A stretch of 64,000 bases of DNA from Oscillospiraceae bacterium (GTDB lineage Bacteria; Bacillota; Clostridia; Oscillospirales; Ruminococcaceae), in assembly GCA_902362965.1 (NCBI GenBank), contig CABIYQ010000005.1:137877-201876 (forward strand), given 5' to 3'. The notes beneath the pieces were generated by a model. That model was not told where the DNA came from. It did no database searches and saw only the letters and a program-made list of their open reading frames with translations. The position numbers were made by a program, and so were the translations under genes. Positions 44,162 through 52,833 of this stretch are shown piece after piece (the first letter of the stretch is position 1; each line of letters begins with the position of its first letter).

Positions 44162-46345
44162 ATGAAAGAAGAATATACAATAGATCTGCTTATTCAAAAA
44201 ATATTGACTGATGATAAGCAATATGATCTCAGCAAAATAATTACGGCATATGAATTTGCGGCAAAAGCTCATGAAGGACAGTTTCGTTCGTCGGGGCAGC
44301 CATATATAATTCATCCTCTTGCCGTTGCATATATACTTTTAGAATTGGGAATGGATACCGATACGATTTGTGCTGCAATGCTGCATGACGTTGTTGAAGA
44401 TACGCCTGTCACTCTTGATGAAGTAAAAAAACGATTCGGTCAGGATGTTGCTATGCTGGTTGACGGTGTTACAAAATTAAATCAAGTTCCTATATTTAAT
44501 AAGGAGGAACAGCAGGCGGAAAATGTAAGAAAAATGCTTCTTGCCATGTCTCAGGATATAAGAGTTATTATTATTAAGCTGGCTGACAGACTTCATAATA
44601 TGCGTACATTGAAATTTCGTCCAAGTGTTAAACAACGCAATACGGCTCATGAAACTATGAATATTTACGCTCCTATTGCTCATCGTCTCGGAATGAGAGG
44701 AATTAAAGAAGAGCTTGAAGATCTGGCTTTTCATTACCTTGATCCCTTTGCTTATTCTGAAATTGAACATATTCTGGAAATAAAAAAGAGCGAACGTGAA
44801 GCCTTTATAACCTCCATAAAAGATACCATAGCTTACCGGTTCAGAGATCAGGAATTTATAAAGCCGCCTCAAATTGACGGGCGTGTAAAGAGCATTTACA
44901 GCATTTATAAGAAAATGTTTGTTCATCATAAATCAATTGAAGAAATTTATGATAAATATGCTGTAAGAATTATTGTTTCAACAGTAGGGGAATGCTATAA
45001 TGTTTTGGGTTTGGTTCATGATATGTTCAGACCTATTCCAAACAGATTTAAGGACTATATTTCTACTCCTAAAGCTAATATGTATCAGTCGCTTCATACT
45101 ACTGTTCTGGGTAAGGAGGGCATACCTTTTGAAATTCAGATAAGAACATGGGATATGCATGCTACGGCTGAATACGGTATCGCTGCACACTGGAAATATA
45201 AAGAAGGTATTCAGCGTACTGATAAGATGGATCAGCGTCTGGCATGGGTGCGTCAGGTAATTGAAGCACAGCAGACTTCTGATGATGTTGAAGAAATAGT
45301 GCGTATTATTAAGACAGACCTTGCACCGGAAGATATAGTAGTTATGACTCCTAAGGGGGATTCCATTTCATTGCCCGTAGATTCTACAGTTATTGACTAT
45401 GCTTACAGGATTCATACTCAGATAGGACACAAGACGATCGGTGCAAAAATTGACGGTAAGCTCGTACCTCTTGACTATAAGCTTCATACCGGAGAAATAT
45501 GTGAGATTATAACCAGCAATGAACCGAATAAAGGTCCGAACAGAGCTTGGTTAAATATTGCAAGGACTAATGAAGCAAAATCAAAAATTCGTTCATGGTT
45601 CAAAAAGGAATGCAGGGAAGAAAATATTATTACAGGGAAAACTGAATTGGAAAAGGAATTCAGGCATTTCAGAATACGAGTTCCTGAGGAAGAGCTTGGA
45701 GAATTTCTGGGTGACGATTTAAAACGTCATAATTGCAGCACATTAGATGATTTTTACGCTTCAATTGGTTACGGCGGCGTTATGCTTTCTAAAATTATGC
45801 CGAGGCTGAAAGATAAGTATATTAAGCTATATCAGACGGATGATGAACCGGAAACCGCTGTGATAAAACCGGTTCATAAACCCAGCAGCGGTATTATTCT
45901 GGACAAAATAGATGATTGTACGGTGAAATTCGCTCAATGCTGCAATCCTCTTCCGGGTGATGAAATTGTGGGATTTATTACAAGAGGTCATGGCATATCT
46001 GTTCATACTGTAAACTGTACAAATTATCTTTCGGCTGTAAAGAGGAATAATCCTGAAGAACTTGCAAGATGGATGGACGTTCAGTGGACTGATAGTGAAC
46101 AGACAAGTCTTCAGACCAGTATTGAAGTTACTGCTCTGGACAGAGTCGGTTTGGTTTATGATATTACGGCGATTCTAACAGAGGCAAGGATTCCTATTGT
46201 TCATTCTTCTTCAAGAAATTTAAAAAACGGAAATGCTCTTTTTGAAGCGACTATTACTATAGCAAGTACCGAACAGCTTAATAATTTGTTTGAAAAGCTA
46301 AGACGTGTTAAAAATGTTGTATCTGTTGAAAGAGCTAAGATATAG
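44162..46345 (+). CDS. relA: Bifunctional (p)ppGpp synthetase/hydrolase (Rel)
   Basis: 727 residues with the full Rel architecture. The HD hydrolase domain has H75-D76 in LHDVVEDT. The synthetase domain has YQSLHTTVLG and the substrate loop; TGS (DIVVMTPKGDSISLP), helical, zinc-finger-like (AQCCNPLPGDEIVGF) and C-terminal ACT (IEVTALDRVGLVYDITAIL) domains follow. Both catalytic halves look intact, as expected for the single long Rel of Firmicutes that makes and removes the stringent-response alarmone. The ATG follows aaaggag. Confidence 0.97.
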   Translation: MKEEYTIDLLIQKILTDDKQYDLSKIITAYEFAAKAHEGQFRSSGQPYIIHPLAVAYILLELGMDTDTICAAMLHDVVEDTPVTLDEVKKRFGQDVAMLVDGVTKLNQVPIFNKEEQQAENVRKMLLAMSQDIRVIIIKLADRLHNMRTLKFRPSVKQRNTAHETMNIYAPIAHRLGMRGIKEELEDLAFHYLDPFAYSEIEHILEIKKSEREAFITSIKDTIAYRFRDQEFIKPPQIDGRVKSIYSIYKKMFVHHKSIEEIYDKYAVRIIVSTVGECYNVLGLVHDMFRPIPNRFKDYISTPKANMYQSLHTTVLGKEGIPFEIQIRTWDMHATAEYGIAAHWKYKEGIQRTDKMDQRLAWVRQVIEAQQTSDDVEEIVRIIKTDLAPEDIVVMTPKGDSISLPVDSTVIDYAYRIHTQIGHKTIGAKIDGKLVPLDYKLHTGEICEIITSNEPNKGPNRAWLNIARTNEAKSKIRSWFKKECREENIITGKTELEKEFRHFRIRVPEEELGEFLGDDLKRHNCSTLDDFYASIGYGGVMLSKIMPRLKDKYIKLYQTDDEPETAVIKPVHKPSSGIILDKIDDCTVKFAQCCNPLPGDEIVGFITRGHGISVHTVNCTNYLSAVKRNNPEELARWMDVQWTDSEQTSLQTSIEVTALDRVGLVYDITAILTEARIPIVHSSSRNLKNGNALFEATITIASTEQLNNLFEKLRRVKNVVSVERAKI

Positions 46346-46358
46346 ATTGGAGAAAATT

Positions 46359-47000
46359 ATGAAAATTTATCGTATTCCGGTAGGGGAGCTTTTAGCTAAC
46401 TGTTATATTATTGAGACAGAAAATAAAAATGCTGTTGCTATAGATCCGGGAAGTGACTTTCAGAGAATAAAAAATCTTCTTGACGAACATGAACTTACTT
46501 TAAAGAAAATTCTGCTTACTCATGGACACTATGATCATATAGGTGCAGCTGGTGAAGCGGCTGACGTATACGGCGCACAGGTTTACATACATGAAGAAGA
46601 TGCGCCTATGCTTGCAAGTCGTACAAAAAGTCTGGCTGACGCAATAGGTGCGGGTCAATTCAATGAAATTACGAAATTTACAACAGTAACAAACGGTGAT
46701 GTTATTATCCTTGATGAGCTTTCATTTGAGGTCATTCATACTCCGGGTCATACAAGGGGAGGAGTCTGTTATAAATGCGGTAATGCGCTTTTTACAGGTG
46801 ACACACTTTTTAAACTATCAATGGGAAGAACGGATTTTCCGGGCGGAAATATGGGAGAAATGTTTAAGTCACTTCAGAAAATTGCAAAATTGGAAGGAGA
46901 TTATGATATTTATCCCGGGCATAATGAAACCAGTACTCTTGCATATGAGAGAAAAAATAATCCATATTTAAAAGGAAATCCTTATGAAGATTTTATTTAA
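46359..47000 (+). CDS. MBL-fold metallo-hydrolase (glyoxalase II-like, YqgX type)
   Basis: 213 residues with T54-H-G-H-Y-D-H60, the metal-binding THxHxDH signature, followed by HTPGHTRGG, FTGDTLF and YPGHNETS, which provide the remaining ligands. The start is the ATG at 46359 (MKIYRIPVGE) behind ttggag; an in-frame ATG inside relA is not supported. The group includes glyoxalase II and YqgX-like thioesterases. In many Firmicutes a gene of this type follows relA. It overlaps hemZ by 17 bases. Confidence 0.92.
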   Translation: MKIYRIPVGELLANCYIIETENKNAVAIDPGSDFQRIKNLLDEHELTLKKILLTHGHYDHIGAAGEAADVYGAQVYIHEEDAPMLASRTKSLADAIGAGQFNEITKFTTVTNGDVIILDELSFEVIHTPGHTRGGVCYKCGNALFTGDTLFKLSMGRTDFPGGNMGEMFKSLQKIAKLEGDYDIYPGHNETSTLAYERKNNPYLKGNPYEDFI

Positions 47001-48450
47001 AGGTCACGATTTTAAATATGAAACGGAAGCAACGGTAAAGCTTTTTGTTCCATCCAGATTTACCTTTCATTATGACATTACAGATGCTGACGGTGATATT
47101 GTAATGTCTCAATTGAAAGAATGCCGACAATTTACCTATCTTTTTGCTTATTGCCGTATTAACGGTATGAAAGCTAGAAAAGCATATAAAATTCCTAATG
47201 AAAGTTTCGATAGAAATAATTGTGAGCATGAAATTTGCAGGCTTATTTACCTGTGTTTGCAAAAGCTTACGGGGATTACGCCTCCATGGGGGCTTATGAC
47301 CGGAATAAGACCTGTAAAAAAAATGTCCGCTTTAATTGAAAACGGAATGAGCAAGGGACAGGCATTTAAAGCTTTAAAGAATAAGTATATGGTTTCGGAC
47401 AGACGTCTTGAGCTTGTTTATATGACTGCTGTAAATCAGATTCCGCTTTTAAAGCAAATAGATTCTGATACGGTAAGCCTTTATGTTTCTATACCTTTTT
47501 GTCCTTCCAGGTGCAGTTACTGTTCATTTGTTTCACATTCTATTGAAAGCGCCAGAAAACTAATACCTGATTACATAAGATTTCTCTGCCGTGAAATTGA
47601 AATACTGGGAAAAATTATCAGAGACTTAAATCTTAAAATTGATACTGTATATTTCGGAGGCGGTACTCCAACGTCCGTTGAAGCATCGCAGCTTGATATT
47701 ATTATGAAAACTCTTTCTGAAAACATTGACGTTTCAAAAGTTAGAGAATATAATGTTGAGGCAGGACGTGCAGACACCATAACTATTGACAAACTGAAAG
47801 TAATCAAAGAAAACGGTGCGACAAGAATATCAGTAAATCCTCAAACCTTGAATGATGAGGTTTTAAAAATTATCGGACGCCGTCATACTGCTGAGGACAC
47901 TATAAATGCTTTTTATTCTGCACGATCCTTAGGATTTGACAATATTAATATGGATTTGATTGCCGGTCTTCCCGGCGATTCTTTTGAAAGCTTCTGCAAT
48001 ACTCTTGATAAAGTAACGGAACTTGATCCCGAAAGCATTACAGTACATACCCTTACAATAAAACGTTCAGCAAAGTTATATGAGGAGAATATAAGTACAT
48101 TTAAAAATAATCCGGCGTATGATATGGTAAACAGGAGTATAGATATTCTTCCGAAAAAAGGATATATGCCGTACTATCTCTACCGTCAGAAAAATACTCT
48201 TGAAAACTTAGAAAATATCGGATTCGCTAAGGAAGGCAAAGAGAGTCTTTATAATATATTTATAATGGATGAAACTCAGATCATTCTGGGTGCCGGTTGT
48301 GCAGCGTCAACCAAACTGATTGAGTCTGACGGAAAGATAACAAGGATTCACAACTATAAATTTCCTTTTGAATATATAAACAGATTTGATGAGCTTATGA
48401 AGAAAAAGGAACTTATATACAAGATTATTAAACCATTGGAGAAAAATTGA
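46984..48450 (+). CDS. hemZ: Coproporphyrinogen III oxidase-like radical SAM protein (HemZ family)
   Basis: 488 residues. The radical SAM cluster motif is C173-x3-C177-x2-C180 (CPSRCSYC), followed by DTVYFGGGTPTSVEA and the EYNVEAGRADTIT segment. An N-terminal extension of about 165 residues before the cluster separates the HemZ group from HemN and HemW. HemZ is usually annotated as coproporphyrinogen dehydrogenase, but its role in strict anaerobes without full heme synthesis is uncertain. The ribosome site is aaagga. It overlaps the upstream MBL gene. Confidence 0.9.
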   Translation: MKILFKGHDFKYETEATVKLFVPSRFTFHYDITDADGDIVMSQLKECRQFTYLFAYCRINGMKARKAYKIPNESFDRNNCEHEICRLIYLCLQKLTGITPPWGLMTGIRPVKKMSALIENGMSKGQAFKALKNKYMVSDRRLELVYMTAVNQIPLLKQIDSDTVSLYVSIPFCPSRCSYCSFVSHSIESARKLIPDYIRFLCREIEILGKIIRDLNLKIDTVYFGGGTPTSVEASQLDIIMKTLSENIDVSKVREYNVEAGRADTITIDKLKVIKENGATRISVNPQTLNDEVLKIIGRRHTAEDTINAFYSARSLGFDNINMDLIAGLPGDSFESFCNTLDKVTELDPESITVHTLTIKRSAKLYEENISTFKNNPAYDMVNRSIDILPKKGYMPYYLYRQKNTLENLENIGFAKEGKESLYNIFIMDETQIILGAGCAASTKLIESDGKITRIHNYKFPFEYINRFDELMKKKELIYKIIKPLEKN

Positions 48451-48453
48451 TTT

Positions 48454-49809
48454 ATGGATAAAAATCAGATCGTAACACTTGAAATTACCGATATTACATC
48501 GGAGGGAAACGGAGTAGGCAGAGCAGACGGAATGGCAGTATTTATTCCGGAAACGGCTGTCGGTGATATTATAGAAGCCAGAATAGTAAAGGTTTTAAAA
48601 AATTATGCATATGGAAAAGTGGAAAAAATAGTAAAACCGTCTGCTGACAGAATAGAAATTGATTGTAAATATTTTCCTAAATGCGGAGGGTGTTCATTAC
48701 GTCACATAAGTTATGACAGTGAGCTTAAAATTAAGGAAAAATTTGTATATGACGCTTTTACAAGAATTGGTAATATTAATACTGAATTTTTACCTATTTT
48801 GGGATGTGATTTACCTGATAAATACAGGAATAAAGCACAGTATCCTGTAGGAACAGTAAATAATAAGCCGGTGTATGGTTTTTATGCTAAGAGAAGTCAC
48901 CGTATTATATCTGGCAGTGAGTGCAAACTTCTTCCGGATATATTTGACCATATTGCCAGTGATGTTATAGAATTTGCTTTACAGAATAATATAAAAGGGT
49001 ATGATGAAAATACAGGGAGAGGATTACTTCGTCATATTTTTATCAGACAAGGATTTCATTCAAAAGAAATAATGGTATGCTTTGTTGTTACTAAAGCATT
49101 AGCTATTAAATTTACAAGATTATGTGAAGTTCTTACAGAAAAATATCAGGACATAAAAAGTATAGTAATGAATATTAATCCTGAAAATACGAATGTGATT
49201 TTAGGTAAAAAAACTGTCACCTTATGGGGGAAAAACGAAATTCAGGATATAATGTGCGGTAATAAAATAAATATTTCACCAGAAGCCTTTTATCAGGTGA
49301 ATACTAATCAGGCAGAAAAATTGTATGCTGTTGCTGCAAATCTTGCCGACTTTAAAGGAAATGAAATTCTACTGGATCTTTATTGTGGGGCCGGTACTAT
49401 TGGTCTTTCAATGGCATCAAAAGTCAAAAAGCTTATCGGAGTGGAGATTATACCTCAAGCTGTTAAAAATGCCATGGAAAATGCACACAGCAGTAATATT
49501 TTTAATTCAGAATTTATTTGTTCGGATGCCGGCAAAGCGGCAGCAAAGCTTAAAGAATCCGGTATAATACCTGATATTATAATACTTGATCCACCTAGAA
49601 AGGGTTGTGATAATCTGACTCTGGATTCAGTATTGCAGATGAATCCGAAAAAAATTATTATGGTTTCTTGTAATCCGGCTACTGCCGCAAGAGATTGTTC
49701 ATATCTTTGTCAAAATGGATATATCGCCGAAAAAATCCAGTCGGTTGATATGTTCCCTAGGACGATACATGTCGAGTGCGTAGTGTTGATGTCAAAAGTA
49801 CAGAAGTAA
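48454..49809 (+). CDS. rlmD: 23S rRNA (uracil-5-)-methyltransferase RlmD/RumA-type
   Basis: 451 residues. An N-terminal TRAM RNA-binding domain (about 1-60) is followed by an iron-sulfur cysteine set in CKYFPKCGGCSLRHISY, and a SAM-dependent domain with LDLYCGAGTIGLSM, DPPRKGC and the catalytic MVSCNPATAARDC. It makes m5U in 23S rRNA. The 3' end (VECVVLMSKVQK, from the bases gtcgagtgcgtagtgttgatg onward) is a well-known insertion site for integrative elements and prophages in Firmicutes. The accessory DNA that follows immediately fits such an event. Confidence 0.95.
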   Translation: MDKNQIVTLEITDITSEGNGVGRADGMAVFIPETAVGDIIEARIVKVLKNYAYGKVEKIVKPSADRIEIDCKYFPKCGGCSLRHISYDSELKIKEKFVYDAFTRIGNINTEFLPILGCDLPDKYRNKAQYPVGTVNNKPVYGFYAKRSHRIISGSECKLLPDIFDHIASDVIEFALQNNIKGYDENTGRGLLRHIFIRQGFHSKEIMVCFVVTKALAIKFTRLCEVLTEKYQDIKSIVMNINPENTNVILGKKTVTLWGKNEIQDIMCGNKINISPEAFYQVNTNQAEKLYAVAANLADFKGNEILLDLYCGAGTIGLSMASKVKKLIGVEIIPQAVKNAMENAHSSNIFNSEFICSDAGKAAAKLKESGIIPDIIILDPPRKGCDNLTLDSVLQMNPKKIIMVSCNPATAARDCSYLCQNGYIAEKIQSVDMFPRTIHVECVVLMSKVQK

Positions 49810-49839
49810 ATACCGAAAAAGGCTTGAAAACAAGGCATT

Positions 49840-49873
49840 TCCGAGGGTTTGGTAGCAAATCCAAGTCCTCGGA
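49840..49873 (+). terminator. Terminator after rlmD
   Basis: TCCGAGG (49840-49846) pairs with CCTCGGA (49867-49873), with inner pairing GGTTT/AAATCC, followed by TTTTTTG. It ends the housekeeping operon at the junction with accessory DNA. Confidence 0.75.
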
Positions 49874-49913
49874 TTTTTTGCGTTTTAGGTTGAATTCTAT
49901 GGCTATTTAATAA

Positions 49914-49957
49914 GGTTGACCGTATGGCATAGTGTAGTAATGGTTGACCATACGAAA
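49914..49957. repeat. GGTTGACC direct repeats with partial inverted symmetry
   Basis: GGTTGACC occurs at 49914-49921 and 49942-49949, 28 bp apart. The flanks CGTATGG and CCATACG are also inverted copies of each other. This compact repeat cluster in front of the restriction locus may be a regulator site. Confidence 0.5.
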
Positions 49958-49980
49958 ATGTTTAATGGTATCTACTTAAA

Positions 49981-50030
49981 ATACAAATGACTATAAATGA
50001 TAGCAAATAACATCAAATCACTACAAATAC
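49981..50030. repeat. Five 10-bp phased repeats (consensus ctacAAATna)
   Basis: The decamers atacAAATga, ctatAAATga, tagcAAATaa, catcAAATca and ctacAAATac follow each other without gaps, each with AAAT at the same place. The exact 10-bp period puts all copies on one face of the helix. They lie just upstream of the promoter of the small helix-turn-helix gene. Confidence 0.7.
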
Positions 50031-50031
50031 G

Positions 50032-50073
50032 TTGAAAAATTCATAATTGAATGATATACTGTATTGGTATCAT
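50032..50073 (+). promoter_or_regulatory. Promoter of the restriction locus with overlapping dyad
   Basis: TTGAAA (50032-50037) and TATACT (50055-50060) are 17 bp apart. ATGATA (50051-50056) and TATCAT (50068-50073) form a dyad that covers the -10 and the start point, a position suited to repression by the HTH protein encoded next. Confidence 0.75.
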
Positions 50074-50100
50074 TGTGCGATTAAATAGAGAGGTATCAGG

Positions 50101-50292
50101 ATGAATGATAATCAAGAAAAATGGATTAGCATAGATGAAGCAGCAGAATATTTAGGTGTGAAACCTGGGACTGTTCGTGGATGGTTAAGAAAAGATAAAA
50201 GCATTCCGGCACATAAGATTGGCAAACAGTGGAAATTTAAACTAACTGAACTTGATGCATGGGTAAAAAGCGGAAAAAGTGCCGAGATTTAA
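50101..50292 (+). CDS. Small helix-turn-helix DNA-binding protein (excisionase/MerR-like), likely controller of the restriction locus
   Basis: 63 residues: WISIDEAAEYLGVKPGTVRGWLRKDKSIPAHKIGKQWKFKLTELDAWVKSG, the classic excisionase-type winged HTH (HTH_17). The first helix pair reads DNA and KIGKQWKF forms the wing. It is the first gene of the methyltransferase/nuclease operon and lies behind a promoter with a dyad and phased repeats. A role as controller protein, delaying restriction until methylation is complete, is likely by position. An excisionase role is an alternative, because the locus lies at an integration site. Confidence 0.85.
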   Translation: MNDNQEKWISIDEAAEYLGVKPGTVRGWLRKDKSIPAHKIGKQWKFKLTELDAWVKSGKSAEI

Positions 50293-50305
50293 GGAGGTAT
50301 ACCCT

Positions 50306-50569
50306 ATGAAGAATAATTATTTTCCCTCAAATAGTATGCTTGAAGAGGCTGTTATTAAGTCATTGGAATTACTTAATGGTACCGCAACAACTAAGCAGAT
50401 TAATCAAAAAGTAATTGAGGTTTTAGAATTGCCAGATGAAATAGTTCAGCTAGAGGATGAAAGTGGTCTTGGAACTAAATTGAATTACCGACTTCGTTGG
50501 GCAAGAACCAATTTAAAGTCAAAAGGCAAGATTAAAAATGTTACAAAAGGGACTTGGTCCTTAAGTTAA
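50306..50569 (+). CDS. Small winged-helix protein similar to the N-terminal domain of Mrr
   Basis: 87 residues from the ATG at 50306, preceded by aaggagg. The sequence (SMLEEAVIKSLELLNGTATTKQINQKVIEVL ... LNYRLRWARTNLKSKGKIKNVTKGTWSLS) resembles the Mrr N-terminal winged helix found in restriction proteins, here without a nuclease domain. It lies between the HTH controller and the first methyltransferase in one operon, so it is probably an accessory DNA-binding subunit or second regulator of this restriction system. Confidence 0.7.
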   Translation: MKNNYFPSNSMLEEAVIKSLELLNGTATTKQINQKVIEVLELPDEIVQLEDESGLGTKLNYRLRWARTNLKSKGKIKNVTKGTWSLS

Positions 50570-50587
50570 CAATCTTTAGGAGGAACT

Positions 50588-51793
50588 ATGAGTTTATATA
50601 AAATTGAGAGAGAATTCTTTCAAAATGTTACTGAGCATCAGCGAGAGGCTATGCTTACAAATTTTGTGTTAGATGATGATGGGAATATTGTTATTCCTTA
50701 TACACATAAAGGTTATACGGTAAATGATTTGAAAATTGATTACCGAAAAGACGTAAAGGCTATTAGTATGTTTTCAGGGGCAGGTGGCCTAGATATTGGC
50801 ACCCAATTGGCGGGAGTAAAAGTGATTTCTAGTTTGGATATATTTGAGGACAGTGTTGAAACATTAAAAATGAATAAGTTCTTTGATCATACAATTCATG
50901 AGGTTGGAGACATTACTAAAATTGATGGCAAGCATTACGAGAAATTACTAAAAAAAGAGAATCCAGAGAAGTTAATAATTGTTGGTGGACCTCCTTGCCA
51001 GCCTTTTTCAAAAGCAGGATATTGGGTAACAAATGAAAAAAGAAATTCAAATGATGACCCAAGGAATATGATTGTTCCATATTTCAAAATAATTTCAGAG
51101 CTTCAACCCGATGGGTTTGTTTTAGAGAATGTTGAAAGCATTCTTCACCCATCAAACAAAACTGCAGTTGAATCGATTTATGAAAATATGAAAGCGCTAG
51201 GATATCATTGTTCATTATTAAGGGTTAATGCTGCAGATTATGGAATTCCGCAAAAGAGAAAAAGAGTATTTTTTTTAGCGAGCAAAAAAGAAATAAATGC
51301 TACATTGGTGAAAACACATGGAAATGAGAAAGAATGTTTAGCTAATCCTGATTTATTACCATATGAAAGAGTAATTGATTGGATTGGAAAATTCGATGCT
51401 GTAGAATTTTGTGAGGGTGAAAAACTAGAAACTGAAGGAAAATGGGAATACGAATTAACATGTATTCCTTTCGGTAAAAATTATATAGCATTATCCGAAA
51501 GAGAGAATCACCCTAACCCTGTATTTGTGGCGGGGAAAAGATATTGGTCTTCGCTTTTGAAACTACATCCGTTTCTTCCATCTTGGACCATTATTGCAAG
51601 TCCAGGACATTGGGAGGGACCTTTTCATTGGAAGAATAGAAGATTGAATATAAGGGAGTTGGCAGCAATACAAACGTTTCCTGATGATTATGCTTTTTTT
51701 GGAAGCACATATTCACAGCATAAGCAAATAGGAAATGCGGTGCCTCCATTATTAGGAAAAAAGGTGGTTGAAGAATTATGCAAATGGATATAA
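50588..51793 (+). CDS. DNA (cytosine-5-)-methyltransferase 1 of a LlaJI/BsuMI-like system
   Basis: 401 residues with motif I MFSGAGGLDIGTQLAG, the catalytic GGPPCQPFSKAGYW (C137), motif VI ENVESI, motif VIII QKRKRVFFLAS, and C-terminal QTFPDDY...QIGNAVPPLLGK. An N-terminal extension of about 55 residues precedes motif I. It makes 5-methylcytosine to protect host DNA. It overlaps the second methyltransferase by 16 bases, and the two share a long segment (PSWTI...GPFHW.NR), so they arose by duplication. Two m5C enzymes fit a non-palindromic target with one enzyme per strand. Confidence 0.95.
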   Translation: MSLYKIEREFFQNVTEHQREAMLTNFVLDDDGNIVIPYTHKGYTVNDLKIDYRKDVKAISMFSGAGGLDIGTQLAGVKVISSLDIFEDSVETLKMNKFFDHTIHEVGDITKIDGKHYEKLLKKENPEKLIIVGGPPCQPFSKAGYWVTNEKRNSNDDPRNMIVPYFKIISELQPDGFVLENVESILHPSNKTAVESIYENMKALGYHCSLLRVNAADYGIPQKRKRVFFLASKKEINATLVKTHGNEKECLANPDLLPYERVIDWIGKFDAVEFCEGEKLETEGKWEYELTCIPFGKNYIALSERENHPNPVFVAGKRYWSSLLKLHPFLPSWTIIASPGHWEGPFHWKNRRLNIRELAAIQTFPDDYAFFGSTYSQHKQIGNAVPPLLGKKVVEELCKWI

Positions 51794-52833
51794 AAAAACC
51801 TAGGGTAATTAGCCTTTTTTCTGGGGCAGGTGGACTTGATATTGGTTTTAAAAAAGCTGGGTTTAGAACAGTCTTTGCTACAGATGTTTGGAATATTGCT
51901 TGCGAAACTTTAAAAGCAAACAATATGTCGGATGAAGTATTTTGTGGCGATGTAAGAAATATTGATTTTAAGGAACTGAAGAAAAGATATGGTGAGGTTG
52001 ATTGTCTTATCGGTGGACCACCCTGTCCGCCTTATAGTCAGACGCGTCATTATTTGGTAGGCAAAGCTGGTGGTTTTGATGACGAACACGCGGGGTTTGC
52101 TGTCCCTGAATATTTTAGAGCGGTGGAAGAACTGGAACCTAAAGTATTTCTTTTTGAAAATGTAGATGGTTTTTCATTCAAAACACATCAAGAAGAATTT
52201 GATTTTTTGAAAGAGAGAGCTGATAGTTTAGGGTACAATATTGCGTTTAAAGTTGTAAATTGTGCAAATTATGGTGTGCCTCAAACTAGAAAAAGATTTT
52301 TCTGTGTTGGAAGCCGTAAAGAGTTACCTAAGTTTGAATTTCCCGAAGAAACTCATGCAGATCCACAGAAAAAAACAGATAAACTTCCGTGGGTTACTTG
52401 TGGTGAAGTTATTTCTGATTTTGATAATATCACAGAAGAAGAAAAACTTCAGAGACCAGGAACCAAGGATTATGAGTTGTTGCTAGAAATACCAGCGGGT
52501 GACAATTATCTTTATTTTACAGAAAAACGTGGATATCCTAATCCAAAGTTCAAGTGGAAATCAAGATACTGGACATTTCTTTTGAAATTGACACCAGACA
52601 GACCTTCATGGACAATTCAAGCTAGTTTTTCTACTAATCAAGGTCCGTTTCATTGGAGAAATCGTTTCTTGAGGATTGAAGAACTTAAAAGATTACAGAC
52701 ATTTCCGGATGAGTATGTATTGACTGGAAATATGAAGGAACAGTGGCGTCAAGTTGGTAATGCTGTTCCTGTGAGGATGGCACTTATATTAGCTACAAAA
52801 ATAAAGGAGGTATATTTCGATGGAAAGAGATGA
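51778..52833 (+). CDS. DNA (cytosine-5-)-methyltransferase 2 of a LlaJI/BsuMI-like system
   Basis: 351 residues with LFSGAGGLDIGFKKAG (motif I), GGPPCPPYSQTRHY (catalytic C83; Pro-Pro follows instead of Gln-Pro), FENVDGF, QTRKRFFCVGS and RQVGNAVPVRMA. It is a paralogue of the preceding enzyme without its N-terminal extension. The C-x-P variant (PPCPP) is seen in some partner methyltransferases of asymmetric systems. The start lies within the end of the first gene; the next gene begins 14 bases before its end, so the operon is tightly coupled. Confidence 0.95.
   Translation: MQMDIKKPRVISLFSGAGGLDIGFKKAGFRTVFATDVWNIACETLKANNMSDEVFCGDVRNIDFKELKKRYGEVDCLIGGPPCPPYSQTRHYLVGKAGGFDDEHAGFAVPEYFRAVEELEPKVFLFENVDGFSFKTHQEEFDFLKERADSLGYNIAFKVVNCANYGVPQTRKRFFCVGSRKELPKFEFPEETHADPQKKTDKLPWVTCGEVISDFDNITEEEKLQRPGTKDYELLLEIPAGDNYLYFTEKRGYPNPKFKWKSRYWTFLLKLTPDRPSWTIQASFSTNQGPFHWRNRFLRIEELKRLQTFPDEYVLTGNMKEQWRQVGNAVPVRMALILATKIKEVYFDGKR

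Noticed and set aside
44477..44929. 150-codon frame antisense to relA
   Set aside because: It is a shadow of the HD/synthetase domain codons.
49981..50030. Decamer array considered as a CRISPR
   Set aside because: Units are 10 bp with no spacers and there are no cas genes in the window.
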